A stretch of 61,032 nucleotides of DNA from Sphingomonas sp. ATCC 31555 (GCF_000282895.1 NZ_ALBQ01000046.1:1-61032); one strand, 5' to 3'; positions 1-10,431 are shown, counted from the stretch's first letter. Notes: generated by a model from the sequence alone, not told the origin. Program-made: numbers and translations.

Positions 1-557
1 CGCGCCTTACACCTCGGGAGCGTTTCTACACAGCCTCGACCAAATCCGGCCATTCAGCTTGGCCACAGCGAACGTCCGATCCTGATAGAAGCTGCCGTAT
101 TTACGCCTTGAAGTGAGCTGACTGCAACACGCCGTCATCCATTCACCTTTTCCTCCCTCTCATCGTGCACAGGCTATTGTGCATGGAAAGCGCCGGCGGC
201 TTCGAAGACATGGCGAACGTCTGTCGAGCAGCCCCGCCGACGTCTTGAAGATCAGGCTAGGCGCTGATCCCAGGGTCCGGCGCAGCGGCCTATCGGCAAA
301 GCGCCTCGCGACATCGAACATCGGACACCTCGGTTCGGGATCTGGCATTATTCCCGGCAAGCCAGTTGGGGCAATAACGTCTGAACCCCAGGTTCGGTGG
401 GCGCGCCGAATATGCCTCCCGGAGTACCGCCAAACCGGCAGCCAATTTCAACTGTAGCGCATGGGTGCCCGCCCCACATGATCATTCTCCACAACATTCG
501 TTGTTCAGAATCAGAGTTGTTCTTGCGCGCTTCATCCTAGGTCGATCATCTGACGTC
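1..557. other. Left flank, no convincing gene
   Basis: Several short overlapping reading frames exist on both strands, but none has a good ribosome binding site or resembles a family I know. A small inverted repeat, TGCACA-N6-TGTGCA, sits at 166-183. The promoter of the large gene that follows must lie in the right part of this stretch, but I could not pick out a clear -35/-10 pair. Confidence 0.4.
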
Positions 558-3500
558 ATGGTAAGTGCACCCCAGAAACCGCGACTGTCTGCAAATCCCG
601 AAAGCGATCACGCTTTCTATGAACTCGGGCCGCGGCGATTCGAGCATTTCGCGCGTGCGCTGCACGAGACCGAGCCGCACATCTTCGGCACCTCCTTGTA
701 CGCGCCGGACGGCCAGGAGCAGTTCGGCATCGACCATGTCGCCTTTTATCGCGGGCCGGAGGGCCATCACCTGCAGGTCGGTCAGGCGAAGGCCGAAAAG
801 AAGTTCGGTTCCAGCGACATACGCGAAGCGGCTGACAAGTTCCTCCAATATTGGGAGTCTCATTGGCGCGACAGGAATGTGCAGCGCTTTGTCCTCTTTG
901 TCGGCTGCAACATCAAGAGCCGCCAAGCCGCAGACGAGATCATCGCCCAAACCGCCAGATTCCTCGCTCTCGGCATTACCTTCGAGGTGTGGAGCGCAGC
1001 AACGATCTATGATCACCTGCCGGGCGCGCCGGCCGCCGTGCGCAACTATCTTGGGCAGGACTGGTATGAGAAGATATTCGGTAAGCCTACCGGTCCGTTG
1101 GACGGCTTGCTGCGCGACCTCGAGTCGGGAATCAATCTAGGCGCCTTGCGGCTGCAGGATTTCGTGTCCCGCCTGAATCAGGCGGAATCGGCGGAGATCA
1201 AGGAACTCAAGCGACGCGCGCGAACAGGCGCGGTGGCGGCCGTCCGCGCGGAGCTCGAGTACGCGCTTCGGTCAGAAACGGCGTTGGCCCTCGCGCCCGC
1301 GACAAAGGCGGAAAAATTACGTCTGCTGGCTGGATTGATCATGGCGCCAGGGAACGCCGTCCGCATTCGCCAATTGCTCGACGAGGCGGATACATTGGCA
1401 GGCGACTCGCTGCGTCAGCGCGCCATTCTTCTTTTGGAAACGATAGGCACGGAAGCGCTTCTCAACAGCGTCGCCGACGACGCGCCTGTGGAGCTCGCAG
1501 AAGTCCGCGCGGTCGCGCTTCTTCGCGAGGGGCGGATGCTCGACGCGTTTGGAGCGCTTGAGCGTTTTCTGGAGGAAGCGGAGCCTCGCGCGGAGACGTT
1601 ACGGCTCGCGGCGATAGCCAAGCTCGTAGCGGGTGATCGCGACGAGGCAGTTTCTCTGGCCGAGCGGGCCGTAGCCCGCGATCCTGACTCGCGGGAATGC
1701 CACAAGGCATTGGCGATGTGCGTTTTCCATCGCGCCTTATCGCCGGCCCTCAAGGCCGAGACCGGAGAATGGCCGCAACCGATCGATCAACCCCTTGTGC
1801 GCCTGTCCGATGCTGGGCGGAGCGACCTCGAACGCGCTGAGCGGATATTCGCGGATTTGATGGCATCGCCCGACCTCGAAGGACATGAGGCAATGGTCGT
1901 GTGGCACTTTGCGGTGCTGGTGTGCATGCCGTGGCGCCACGCGGAAACGGTTGCGCTGCTGGCCGACCTTCAAGCGTCCGGCACGATGCCGATCCCGCTT
2001 CTAACTTGGGCGCTAGCCCGCGCATTGCCCTTTGATCGTGCCGCCGCTGCCGCGCAATGCGATGCTCGACTCGCCGAGGATGCTGCGGATTTTGAGACGC
2101 TGCTAATCCGCATCGCGCTGGCAAACGATAGCGGAAAGGGCGATCTTGCACGCAAGCTGCTTGAGCAGGGCCGTCAGGCGCTAACAGATGCAGGTCATGG
2201 CGCCATTTACAGCTATTGGGTTGCCGTCCTCGACCTGGAGTCGCGCCGCACGCCGTCTACGGCCGCGCTCAAAGCGCATCCCTGGCTCCGCCTGCGCCAC
2301 GCCATGGGCATACGTGCGAAAAAGCATCGGTTGAACGAGGTTGCCGCGCTGCTCGCTACCGAAGTCGCCGCCTCCGGCGACCCGCGGCTTATTCTGGCTG
2401 CGACACAGGTGCTACTGGACAGCAGCTGGCACAAGAGCGCCGCCAAAGCAGCGCCGTTCCTCGTAAACCAAGTTGGGACCGCTGAGGCCATCGCCGCTGC
2501 GGCCTCTGCCTACTACCGATGTGAGCGCCCTAAAGACGTTCTCGCGACGCTTGAACATGTCGACGCATTTCCGGAACGGCGACTCCCTGTCGAGCTAGAG
2601 CGCCTGCGAACCAATTGCCTGGCGGCGACTGGGGCGCTCGTCACTGCTCGCGACACGAGCCTCTTGCTGGCGCGCACGACTGGCCAGACGCAGGATATCT
2701 GGCACACAATTCAGTTGCATCTTGCGATCGGAGCGGCACCTCAGGCCCTGGCGCTTTATGAGGAGCATGCGCAATTGCTGACCGCGCCCGCGCCGGGGCA
2801 TGTTGCGCTTGCCCGCGCGCTGATCTGGTCACATCCGGAAGCGGCGCGATCCATCACCCGGCTGATCGCAGCCGAAGCACCGGACGAATATGTGACCGCA
2901 GTGTTCGAGCTGGCGGCCCGGCTGAAACTCGGCGCCGAGCAGCGCAAGCTTGCCGGTCGACTTCAGTCGCTTGGCAAGGCAGGCAAAGGCGGCGTCCGCC
3001 TTGTGACGATCGACGATGTCATCAAGTTGATGGCTGAGCGTCGGGAACAGGCCGAGCGCGCGATGGAGATCTACGCCAACGGGCACGCCCCAGTGCATAT
3101 CTTCTCCGGCTTCCGTACTGGAACGCTCGCCTCGGCTTATCTTGAGCCTCTGCTCGATCCTCCTGCCCCGGGCGTGCCGCGAACTTTGCTGTCAGCACGC
3201 TATGGCCGGCGGTTCGACGAGTGCCTCATCCCTGAAGCGCGAAGCGGTACTAGGATCATTGTCGACATCTCCGCGCTGCTCACCGCCCACGGGCTGGGCA
3301 TGCTCGACGCAGTCGAGCGCGCTTTCGCGCCGGTCCGGATCGCCCCGGATGCGATCGCCGCGTTGCTTGCGATGCGTTCGGATGCCGATCCTTCGCAGCC
3401 GGAACGCATCGACGCGATTCGCGGTGTAATAGAGCGAGTCGATGCTGGGGAGATCGCCGACCAAGCAGCGCTTTCGACGCTCGACACCTTCAGCGTGCTT

Positions 3501-6500
3501 TGGGAAGGCGATGGCGGGGAACCCAGCGCGACCCTGTCCTTTACCCGCTTGTTCGAGCTTGCGGTCGGATCACGAGACAAGCGGCTGGAAGAGGCCGCGC
3601 GAGAGAAGCTCGGCGACACGCTCTCACCGGTCGCGGTAGGCGCTCGTCCGCAGGAGGGTGCGGTACTGATCTTGGAGCCGGGCATGGCCGGCCTGCTCGA
3701 AGAGGTCGATCTGCTTGGGGGCTTGGCGCAGCGCTACCGAGTTGGCTTGCATAGCGGCGAGATCGACTTACTCCGTAATGAAGTCGCCGAGGCACGCAGG
3801 CTCCGCAGGCTGGCGGGAAGCTTGACTGCGCTGATCACGCGGGTGAACACCGGGATCGAGGACGGTACATATCAGACCGTAGGCTTCGGCTCCGAACGCG
3901 AGATCGATCCGGTTAGGCGAAGCTTTATGCAAGTCATGCATGCGCTCAGCACCGAGGGAGGCATCGCTTGGGTCGACGACCGCTTCACCTCGTCGATTGA
4001 TAACCCGAAATTCCGTATCGCCACCACCGTCGAGGTCATCGATGGGCTAGTGCGCGCGAAACGCCTCAGCGAAGCGGAGTCTTTCGCGCTTCGGCAACGC
4101 CTGCGCGCCGCACGCTGGTTGTTCCTTCCTCAGCGTGGAGACGAGATAGCGCACCATCTCCGCGCTGCGACCAAAGCCGGTGTCACTGACGATACTCCCG
4201 ACCTCGCGCAGTTGCGCCGCGCGATCGGCCACACTCTTGTCCATCGCAGACGTCTGCAATGGCCCGATCACGCCGCGATACAGCAGGGCCTCGAAGGAGA
4301 AGTACCGTTCCTGCTCGATAATGGTCACGCGGTTAGTGACGCTCTTGTAGCGATCTGGCGCGACGAAGCGTGGAGCGTTGCGGATGCGGAGGCAGCGTCT
4401 GCCTGGATCGTGGACACGCTCGATATCAATCTCTTCCCCATGGGCCTGATGGAACCGGGCGATCCTCGCTCGGATCACATCCTCGGCGTGCATGCCGGCG
4501 GTCTTGTCTTGGTGGCGATCCAGCTGTTCCGCGGCAAGGATCAGGGCAAGCGCCAGGCTGCATATCTAGACTGGTTCTGGCGCCACTATCTCGCGAACAT
4601 GTTGCGGATCCGGCCCGAAATTCGGGAGGGACTTGAAGGAATGATCAGCGGATTTCTCGCGGGCGAGGACGGCGATATATCCGCTGATAGTACTTGGCGC
4701 GTGTTGGCGGCGGGCCTAATTAACGCAATGCCGCCTTCTCTGCGATTGTCGCTACTCCGGCGCGAGGATCTTCGCCAGGCACTCAACCTGCCTGAGCACG
4801 GTCTGGTGTCGGTCGACGACGAGGATTTCGACGAGCGTGATTTCCTCGATGCGGTAATTCATGCGTCGGACAAGCCGCGCAAGCTTAAATCAATGTCTGG
4901 CAAAGTGGCTGCGATTGCGCTCGTTGGGAAGGGAGAAAACCAGCATGTTCGACTGACGCTTGATGGACGAAAAATGCGCCTCGAGGACTGGGTGCGCGGC
5001 GCGGCAAGCAATGATCCCGGCATCCGCGCCCGAGCTCTTACCAATCGTGCGGATATGCTCGACCTGTCGCAGGAGGGACTGGCCCAGCTCAACGCGCAGA
5101 TGGGCTCCGAAAGCGACGTTATCGCGCGCGTTCGTCTGGCAATGGCTCGTGCGCAAGCCTCTCAGCAGCAGGAATATGCGGACCTCGAAACCCTGTCGCG
5201 CGAACGCCGACCTTTCGCGCTATGGAACCTAGCCGTGGAGGAGCCTGCAAAGGTTGTCCGCCATCTTCGCCTAGAAGCCGATATCGAGGCAGCGGCCGAA
5301 CGCCTCATCGCCGAGCGCGGAGTCGCGATCGCACTCCGGCGCTTGGGCGGGCTGCCGATCGCCGCGCCGGAAGCGCTCCGCCGGGCGATCGATGGACTTG
5401 CCGATAACGCGCTGAACACGCTGCTTGATGCCGTTCAGCCGGAGACATCTCCGCCTTGGGTGCAGCTGTTTCTAGCGGATCTTGTGCTGGGCGTGGTGCG
5501 CTCATCTGAGCTGGCCGAGCGCGCGCGCCGCTTGATCATGCAGGCCCTGTCCGAGCCAGCTGCCGCACTATGGCAGCTCTATATTTCGCTCGCGGACTTC
5601 ACCGCGAGCGAATGCCCGACCCGTGACGGCTGGGCCGAACTCAGTGCGGCGCAGCAGATCGCGGTGTGCTGGTCGCATGCGACCGCGATCACCGAGATTC
5701 TCGGGGCTGGGCGAGTTGCGATCGATCGCGTGATTGGATCGCTCAATGCAAACCGGCTCGTATCTCCGCGCGTGATCGTTGGAAGTGAAAGCAAATTTGC
5801 TTTTGACGTGGCCAATCCGCGCTGGATGACACCAGATCGGTTGCGCGCGCATGTCGCCGCACCTTCCTTGTTTCGAATGCAGGCACTCCCGGAGCATCAG
5901 GTATGGGCCGACTCGGTCCTCCGTGCCCTGGTTGTCCAGACGGAAGAAGGCGCGGCGCCGCTTCCACGCTTGGAAGTGGCGCGCAATGCACTGGCGCGAG
6001 ACAATTCGCTGCCCAGCCTCCTAGGCAAGACCATCGGTGCCGGGTTCGAAAGCGTATTGCCCGGTGCCCAGGGCCTTTTCCGCGATACCGCCCAAGGCCT
6101 ATTGGAAGCGCTTCTATCGCCCGGAGCAGGCGACGATCAGCGCCGTGCCGCCTGGAATTTGATGCGGCACATGACTGGCGACGGCCCGCTGCCAGCAGAC
6201 TTAGCCGAGGTCGCTCGCGCTGCTTCCGCAACAGCTGACCTGGGTTTCGACTCTCCAGACAGAGATCTGGCTCGCCACGCGCTACTGACCTTCGCGCAGT
6301 TGGCTGCGGTGAATGGGTGGGAAGAAGCGGGGGTACGGATCGACGCCGAGGCCGCACGTCTGGCTCCCCGCGAAGATGAAGACGATGTCATGGTGCTTTT
6401 CGAAATCGAAATTTGGCGCGCGAGGCTCGTGGCGGATCCGATTGAGCGGACTCGTACCTTGGCGAAGGCGTTGCTCCGGCTAGGATCGTTTCCGCTTCTG

Positions 6501-6605
6501 CAGGAGCAGGCGGAAATCGCGGCCCGACATTTCGCACGCAGCCTTTCAGGGGTCGAGACCGAGGCTTTTGTGGATGTCCTGGGCGAGTTGTTCACCCGTC
6601 GTTAG
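558..6605 (+). CDS. Giant REase-like / repeat / PIN-like protein, candidate defence protein
   Basis: Predicted 2015-residue soluble protein. Near the N-terminus an Asp (about D59, context QFGID) and a later GQAKA motif (Q76, K78) resemble a PD-(D/E)xK restriction-endonuclease-like core with the Q-x-K variant. Residues about 200-830 are alpha-helical and Ala/Leu/Arg-rich, like TPR or HEAT repeats. A central segment has two acidic sites, VDISALL (D903) and WVDDRF (D1140, D1141), that look like a PIN nuclease. The last 800 residues are helical with no motif I recognise. A GTG at 465 would add 31 residues, but that stretch reads like untranslated sequence, so the ATG at 558 is preferred; neither has a strong Shine-Dalgarno. 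The gene stands alone, and the next gene is an opposing DUF1016 nuclease. A role in anti-phage or anti-plasmid defence is inferred from architecture only. Confidence 0.65.
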   Translation: MVSAPQKPRLSANPESDHAFYELGPRRFEHFARALHETEPHIFGTSLYAPDGQEQFGIDHVAFYRGPEGHHLQVGQAKAEKKFGSSDIREAADKFLQYWESHWRDRNVQRFVLFVGCNIKSRQAADEIIAQTARFLALGITFEVWSAATIYDHLPGAPAAVRNYLGQDWYEKIFGKPTGPLDGLLRDLESGINLGALRLQDFVSRLNQAESAEIKELKRRARTGAVAAVRAELEYALRSETALALAPATKAEKLRLLAGLIMAPGNAVRIRQLLDEADTLAGDSLRQRAILLLETIGTEALLNSVADDAPVELAEVRAVALLREGRMLDAFGALERFLEEAEPRAETLRLAAIAKLVAGDRDEAVSLAERAVARDPDSRECHKALAMCVFHRALSPALKAETGEWPQPIDQPLVRLSDAGRSDLERAERIFADLMASPDLEGHEAMVVWHFAVLVCMPWRHAETVALLADLQASGTMPIPLLTWALARALPFDRAAAAAQCDARLAEDAADFETLLIRIALANDSGKGDLARKLLEQGRQALTDAGHGAIYSYWVAVLDLESRRTPSTAALKAHPWLRLRHAMGIRAKKHRLNEVAALLATEVAASGDPRLILAATQVLLDSSWHKSAAKAAPFLVNQVGTAEAIAAAASAYYRCERPKDVLATLEHVDAFPERRLPVELERLRTNCLAATGALVTARDTSLLLARTTGQTQDIWHTIQLHLAIGAAPQALALYEEHAQLLTAPAPGHVALARALIWSHPEAARSITRLIAAEAPDEYVTAVFELAARLKLGAEQRKLAGRLQSLGKAGKGGVRLVTIDDVIKLMAERREQAERAMEIYANGHAPVHIFSGFRTGTLASAYLEPLLDPPAPGVPRTLLSARYGRRFDECLIPEARSGTRIIVDISALLTAHGLGMLDAVERAFAPVRIAPDAIAALLAMRSDADPSQPERIDAIRGVIERVDAGEIADQAALSTLDTFSVLWEGDGGEPSATLSFTRLFELAVGSRDKRLEEAAREKLGDTLSPVAVGARPQEGAVLILEPGMAGLLEEVDLLGGLAQRYRVGLHSGEIDLLRNEVAEARRLRRLAGSLTALITRVNTGIEDGTYQTVGFGSEREIDPVRRSFMQVMHALSTEGGIAWVDDRFTSSIDNPKFRIATTVEVIDGLVRAKRLSEAESFALRQRLRAARWLFLPQRGDEIAHHLRAATKAGVTDDTPDLAQLRRAIGHTLVHRRRLQWPDHAAIQQGLEGEVPFLLDNGHAVSDALVAIWRDEAWSVADAEAASAWIVDTLDINLFPMGLMEPGDPRSDHILGVHAGGLVLVAIQLFRGKDQGKRQAAYLDWFWRHYLANMLRIRPEIREGLEGMISGFLAGEDGDISADSTWRVLAAGLINAMPPSLRLSLLRREDLRQALNLPEHGLVSVDDEDFDERDFLDAVIHASDKPRKLKSMSGKVAAIALVGKGENQHVRLTLDGRKMRLEDWVRGAASNDPGIRARALTNRADMLDLSQEGLAQLNAQMGSESDVIARVRLAMARAQASQQQEYADLETLSRERRPFALWNLAVEEPAKVVRHLRLEADIEAAAERLIAERGVAIALRRLGGLPIAAPEALRRAIDGLADNALNTLLDAVQPETSPPWVQLFLADLVLGVVRSSELAERARRLIMQALSEPAAALWQLYISLADFTASECPTRDGWAELSAAQQIAVCWSHATAITEILGAGRVAIDRVIGSLNANRLVSPRVIVGSESKFAFDVANPRWMTPDRLRAHVAAPSLFRMQALPEHQVWADSVLRALVVQTEEGAAPLPRLEVARNALARDNSLPSLLGKTIGAGFESVLPGAQGLFRDTAQGLLEALLSPGAGDDQRRAAWNLMRHMTGDGPLPADLAEVARAASATADLGFDSPDRDLARHALLTFAQLAAVNGWEEAGVRIDAEAARLAPREDEDDVMVLFEIEIWRARLVADPIERTRTLAKALLRLGSFPLLQEQAEIAARHFARSLSGVETEAFVDVLGELFTRR

Positions 6606-7015
6606 GCGACAAGCGAACCTGAAAAGGTCCTTGCAGTCGGCCTGACTGCCGATGCTCGCCAGCCGGTCGACATCGTGGCGTATGGCTTTTCCTCTCTTAA
6701 CCGTCTTGGCTGATGATCCCGTTTCCTTGTGTCGTCGCTATGCGGCAACCGCTCATTCGAGCCGATCAATGATGTGGATCCAGCAGTGGCGCCCGTGTAG
6801 GCGAGTGTAGTGGTGCCATCTCGCCCCTCGCCGACCCAATCTTCTTCGTCGGTCTGCGCCGCCGGTTGGGAAAGAGCCGGACGTCGTGTTCTGGCCAGAC
6901 CTGCCGTTCAACACGCCGCCACGGAACGGCAGGCAAGTCCCAGGTGCGGCGGTTGTACAATTCGCGATCGATCCCGGCATCCCCGGCGATCGCAGGCGTC
7001 GAGGCGCCCTAAGCG
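6606..7015. other. Intergenic stretch, nothing assigned
   Basis: About 410 bases between the convergent ends of the giant protein gene and the DUF1016 gene. Short frames are present on both strands, but their translations are rich in Arg, Gly and Pro and look like noncoding GC-rich sequence. I see no transposase remnant, tRNA or clear terminator. Confidence 0.4.
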
Positions 7016-8317
7016 TTAGCGGCTCGCCCGATACTCTTGAATTTCGGCGAGGAAGAGCTGAGAGATCTCGGTCGCGGTATCCGCATCGTCCCTCGGCACC
7101 TCAACCCCGTGGGCCGCCTTGTGAAGAACGTCGACGATCCGCATGAATTTGGCCGTCGACGGCAGCTGGCGCACACCCTCACTAGCCCTAATCAGCTCGT
7201 TCAGTCCCATCGGCCCTTCGGACACCACTCCGGTTTCCTCGGCGAGCGCGCGCAGTTGCCGTTCGATGTCGATCCGTAGCTTCACCAAGGAAAGAAGCGG
7301 AAATTCCTGGGCAAGCTCCTCGGCGGTGGGCAGGGCCGCCTGAAGCGGAGTGGGCAGCGCTTGAGAAAGCCTATATTCCGCCACGCCCATGGGTTTCGCA
7401 GAGTCCCTCAGCGCATATTCAACGACCACGGCGTTCTTTCCCTGGCACAGGATGATGCCGATCGTTGGTGCGTCCTCCTTATGGCGCAGCAGATCGTCGA
7501 CCGCCGAGAGGTAGAAGTTCATTTTGCCGGCGAACTCTGGCTTAAATTCCTCGATCTTGAGCTCGACGACGACGAAGCAGCGCAGCTGGAGGTGATAGAA
7601 TAGAAGATCCAGGTAGTAATCTTGTCCACCTACCTCGAGATGATATTGGCTGCCGACGAAAGCGAACCCTTTGCCCAGTTCGAGTATCAATGAGCGAAGG
7701 TGATCGAGAAGACTTCGCTCGAGTTCGCGCTCTGATATGTCCGGACCTAGGCCCAGGAAGTCGAAGCTGTAGGGATCCTTCATGAGTGCTTGGGCTAGCT
7801 CCGATTGTGGCGCGGGCAGGGTGCGAGCGAAGTTGGTGATGGCCTTCCCCTGTCGCCCGAACAGGTCGCTGCCGATATGGTGATGCAGAACCTTCCGGCT
7901 CCATCCATGCTCTCTTGCTTGTTCGGCATACCAAATGCGCTGAGCGGGATCCTTAACCGTCTCGACAAGCGTGATTGCGTGCCCCCACGGCAATTGTGCA
8001 ATGACCCGTTGCACGATTTCGCGATCGGGGAAGGCCTCGGCCATGGCTCGCATGTATTTGAGATTACGTGGCGAGAATCCGGTCATTTCGCTGAAGTCGC
8101 GCTTCAGGTCCGCCGACAGCCGATCGATGACCTTTGCCCCCCAACCGGCGCTTTCCTGACGGTGGAGAATATCTCGTCCGATACCCCAGTAGAGGAGAAT
8201 TAGCTCCTCATTGACCGCCAGCGCAGCCTTGAGGCGAGACGACCGGATCCGCTCCTTCAGCGTCTCAAGCAGCTGGACATATTCGTTCGATTCGAATGGC
8301 GATGAGAGGCGGCTCAT
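7016..8317 (-). CDS. DUF1016 / YhcG-family PDDEXK nuclease
   Basis: 433-residue YhcG-type protein. The family has an N-terminal helical DUF1016 domain, here with motifs such as LLYWGIGRDI and WGAKVIDRLS, and a C-terminal PD-(D/E)xK nuclease domain. The likely catalytic residues are visible: D237 in YLDLLFYH and E252-x-K254 in VVELK. The ATG at 8317 is chosen because the 27 codons upstream read as noncoding. Members often lie in defence islands or next to restriction systems; the exact substrate is not established. Here the gene faces the giant REase/PIN-like gene, which supports a defence reading of this end of the window. The family call is firm, the biological role is not. Confidence 0.88.
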   Translation of the reverse strand: MSRLSSPFESNEYVQLLETLKERIRSSRLKAALAVNEELILLYWGIGRDILHRQESAGWGAKVIDRLSADLKRDFSEMTGFSPRNLKYMRAMAEAFPDREIVQRVIAQLPWGHAITLVETVKDPAQRIWYAEQAREHGWSRKVLHHHIGSDLFGRQGKAITNFARTLPAPQSELAQALMKDPYSFDFLGLGPDISERELERSLLDHLRSLILELGKGFAFVGSQYHLEVGGQDYYLDLLFYHLQLRCFVVVELKIEEFKPEFAGKMNFYLSAVDDLLRHKEDAPTIGIILCQGKNAVVVEYALRDSAKPMGVAEYRLSQALPTPLQAALPTAEELAQEFPLLSLVKLRIDIERQLRALAEETGVVSEGPMGLNELIRASEGVRQLPSTAKFMRIVDVLHKAAHGVEVPRDDADTATEISQLFLAEIQEYRASR

Positions 8318-8559
8318 GGATTTGGGATTACCACCAGAACGAGGCAAAGAAAGGAGTGAACGATAAGGGATTGAGGCCCGCGGAGCCCGTGGCCGCATTA
8401 AGGCGCAACCGCTGGTACTTACCGTTCCATATCAGGCAGGCAGGACGCGATACCCGATAGCACGAGTCGGGTGCCGCAAGCTTATATCCCCTTTGTCATT
8501 TTCCCGCGAAAAAGCTGCCTGACGGCTTACGGCCCAGAGCCTGCCCAATCACTCGCGCA

Positions 8560-9225
8560 TCAGGGCAACACGCGAGCTACGAAGGCTGCGGCCGCCGCAA
8601 GCCCGTCCTGATCCACGGAGTGGCCGAGACCGCGCGACACATGTGTTGTGACAGGCACACCCGCAGCGCTTAGCGCATTCGCTGCCAGCTCCAAGGATCG
8701 AAACGGCACCACATCATCTGCCGTCCCATGGATAAGCAGCACCGGAGGCCGATTGGTAATCTCAGCCTCCAGGCTCCCCGGGTCGACGAGCATCCCCGAG
8801 ATGCCGATGATCCCGGCGATCGGGTGCCGCCGGCGCAGCCCTACATGTAGCGCCATCATTGCGCCTTGGCTGAATCCGACAATCAGCAATCGGTCGTCTC
8901 CGAGACCATGGGACTTCAGCTCGTCTGAAAGAAATCGGTCCAGATCAGGCGCTGCACCTGCAACGCCTGCCGCGCGCTCCGCTGGCGAGAACGACTCGAT
9001 CGGCCACCACTGATGAGCTTTCGCCATCCGCGGCATCAACGATGGCGCATCGGGAGCAACGAAGGCAATCCCCGGCAGAGAGCGCTGGATCACCCTGGCG
9101 AGCGAGATCAAGTCGTGGCCATTGGATCCGTATCCGTGAAGAAGCACGACTAAGCCGGTTGGTTTGCCGCCGGCAATAGGGGCAAGCCTCGGGCCATCGA
9201 GTAACGGGTTGGGGTGAGCTGTCAT
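8560..9225 (-). CDS. Alpha/beta hydrolase, phospholipase/carboxylesterase family
   Basis: 221-residue cytoplasmic esterase of the small carboxylesterase / phospholipase family (YpfH/EstB-like). It has the oxyanion-hole region LLHGYGSNG near residue 30, the nucleophile elbow GFSQGA with Ser119, an acidic residue at Asp170 or Asp171 in HGTADDVVPF, and His202 in GLGHSVD, so the Ser-Asp-His triad is complete. Length is normal. There is no signal peptide. Family members cleave short-chain acyl esters or lysophospholipids; the natural substrate cannot be read from sequence. It is monocistronic, about 240 bases upstream of the DUF1016 gene on the same strand. Confidence 0.88.
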   Translation of the reverse strand: MTAHPNPLLDGPRLAPIAGGKPTGLVVLLHGYGSNGHDLISLARVIQRSLPGIAFVAPDAPSLMPRMAKAHQWWPIESFSPAERAAGVAGAAPDLDRFLSDELKSHGLGDDRLLIVGFSQGAMMALHVGLRRRHPIAGIIGISGMLVDPGSLEAEITNRPPVLLIHGTADDVVPFRSLELAANALSAAGVPVTTHVSRGLGHSVDQDGLAAAAAFVARVLP

Positions 9226-9383
9226 CGTCGGAATTTAGGCCGGCGATGCCAACCTCGCCACCCCGCGCCTGTCGCCGACCCGGGCGCGCGCATCAGGCAC
9301 TGATCGAACAGCTGAATCACTGACGATCCACTGATTCAAAGTCTCGGTTGGCTTCGCCCCGAAGAACAAAGCAGGATCCAGCC

Positions 9384-9722
9384 ATGCTGGACCTGCCGAC
9401 CAAGCTGATCGAATGGCGATGCGAGCTCGAAGCTCGCTGTGATGCCAAAAACCTGGCGCGAGCCTACGAGATCACCGTCAGCAAAGATCTTTTCGGAAGA
9501 TGGATCATAGAGCTGGCGTGGGGGCGCATCGGCGCTGCTGGTTCGCGTCTGCGCGTGTCCTTCGAATCGGAAACTGCTGCGCGGCAATTTATCGAGCGGA
9601 CGCTTTCGAGACGGGCCAGCGCGCCTCGACGCATAGGCGCCGAATATCAACTGGTACGATGGTCGAAAGCATCGGCATCGGAGCATCAGATCAACGATGC
9701 TGGAGTTAGACGAGCAGAATAA
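9384..9722 (+). CDS. WGR domain protein
   Basis: 112-residue protein dominated by a WGR domain: the segment from NLARAYEI through ELAWGRIGAAG to FESETAARQF has the family's W-G-R core and following helix. WGR domains occur in PARP enzymes and in small stand-alone bacterial proteins and are thought to bind nucleic acid. The ATG at 9384 has an AGGA-like ribosome binding site; a TTG at 9348 would add twelve residues and is less likely. The C-terminal 30 residues are Arg/Ser-rich and probably disordered. It lies between an esterase gene and an unknown gene; no operon partner is evident. Confidence 0.75.
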   Translation: MLDLPTKLIEWRCELEARCDAKNLARAYEITVSKDLFGRWIIELAWGRIGAAGSRLRVSFESETAARQFIERTLSRRASAPRRIGAEYQLVRWSKASASEHQINDAGVRRAE

Positions 9723-9828
9723 CGTTTCTGGTAAGCGAGGTAGCCGCGTGTGTTAAGACGTCGAACATCCATTTGGTGATCTTTGTACTTCCCGCGATAC
9801 TCCGATTCCTCAACAGGGGGATTCGACA

Positions 9829-10431
9829 ATGCTTTCTCCGAGGATTCTACGGACGATCACCACCAAGCGGTTTGATCCAACGAAAGTCCGGATCGATCAG
9901 GCCCGCAGTGCCGAGCTGGTGCGTACGCGAGGTGCTCGCGTCGCTAAGCTTCTGGGCAAGACCACGCCCTATGACCTGAAAACGCCGTGGCTCACACTGA
10001 GACCGGATCGACCGAGCGTCCCGGATAAAGGGTGGATCGAGTACACCAGCCCGAGATCGGTAGGCATGGGGCATTTCGATGATGGCGACTACATGTTCGC
10101 GGCGTTCGATCTGATCTTCGAGAAGCAAGAGAGCAGTGGATACTCGATCGAGCGGCCCCAGCTGGCTATTTACCTCAAGAACCCACCCTCGTCTCTGATG
10201 CTGGCGGAGCTGGATGTATTTACCTACGACTGGCCCTCGGGAGATCCAAAGTTTGAGCTCTACGCGAAAGAGCATCAGACGATCACGATTTCAGAGGGGC
10301 ACCGCGAGACGGTGATGTTCCTCATGCACGATTTCGCGTCCCTGAAATCAGCCTGGGCAGACGGGCCGGACTTCAAGGACAAGGATGGCAACTGGGCCTT
10401 CTTCGAAGCTCGCATCACCCCGATCGGCTGA
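9829..10431 (+). CDS. Hypothetical protein, about 200 residues
   Basis: I do not recognise this family. The 200-residue product has balanced composition, no signal peptide and no membrane segment. It is acidic and aromatic-rich, with alternating beta-type segments such as YMFAAFDLIFEK, LAIYLK and VMFLMHDF, so it looks like a real folded mainly-beta protein. A purine-rich AGGGGG motif precedes the ATG at good spacing. It lies between the WGR gene and the SRAP gene, which is convergent with it. Function unknown. Confidence 0.6.
   Translation: MLSPRILRTITTKRFDPTKVRIDQARSAELVRTRGARVAKLLGKTTPYDLKTPWLTLRPDRPSVPDKGWIEYTSPRSVGMGHFDDGDYMFAAFDLIFEKQESSGYSIERPQLAIYLKNPPSSLMLAELDVFTYDWPSGDPKFELYAKEHQTITISEGHRETVMFLMHDFASLKSAWADGPDFKDKDGNWAFFEARITPIG

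Noticed and set aside
485..520. LexA-like box upstream of the giant protein gene
   Set aside because: The two GTTC motifs are 12 bases apart, not seven, so the spacing does not fit.
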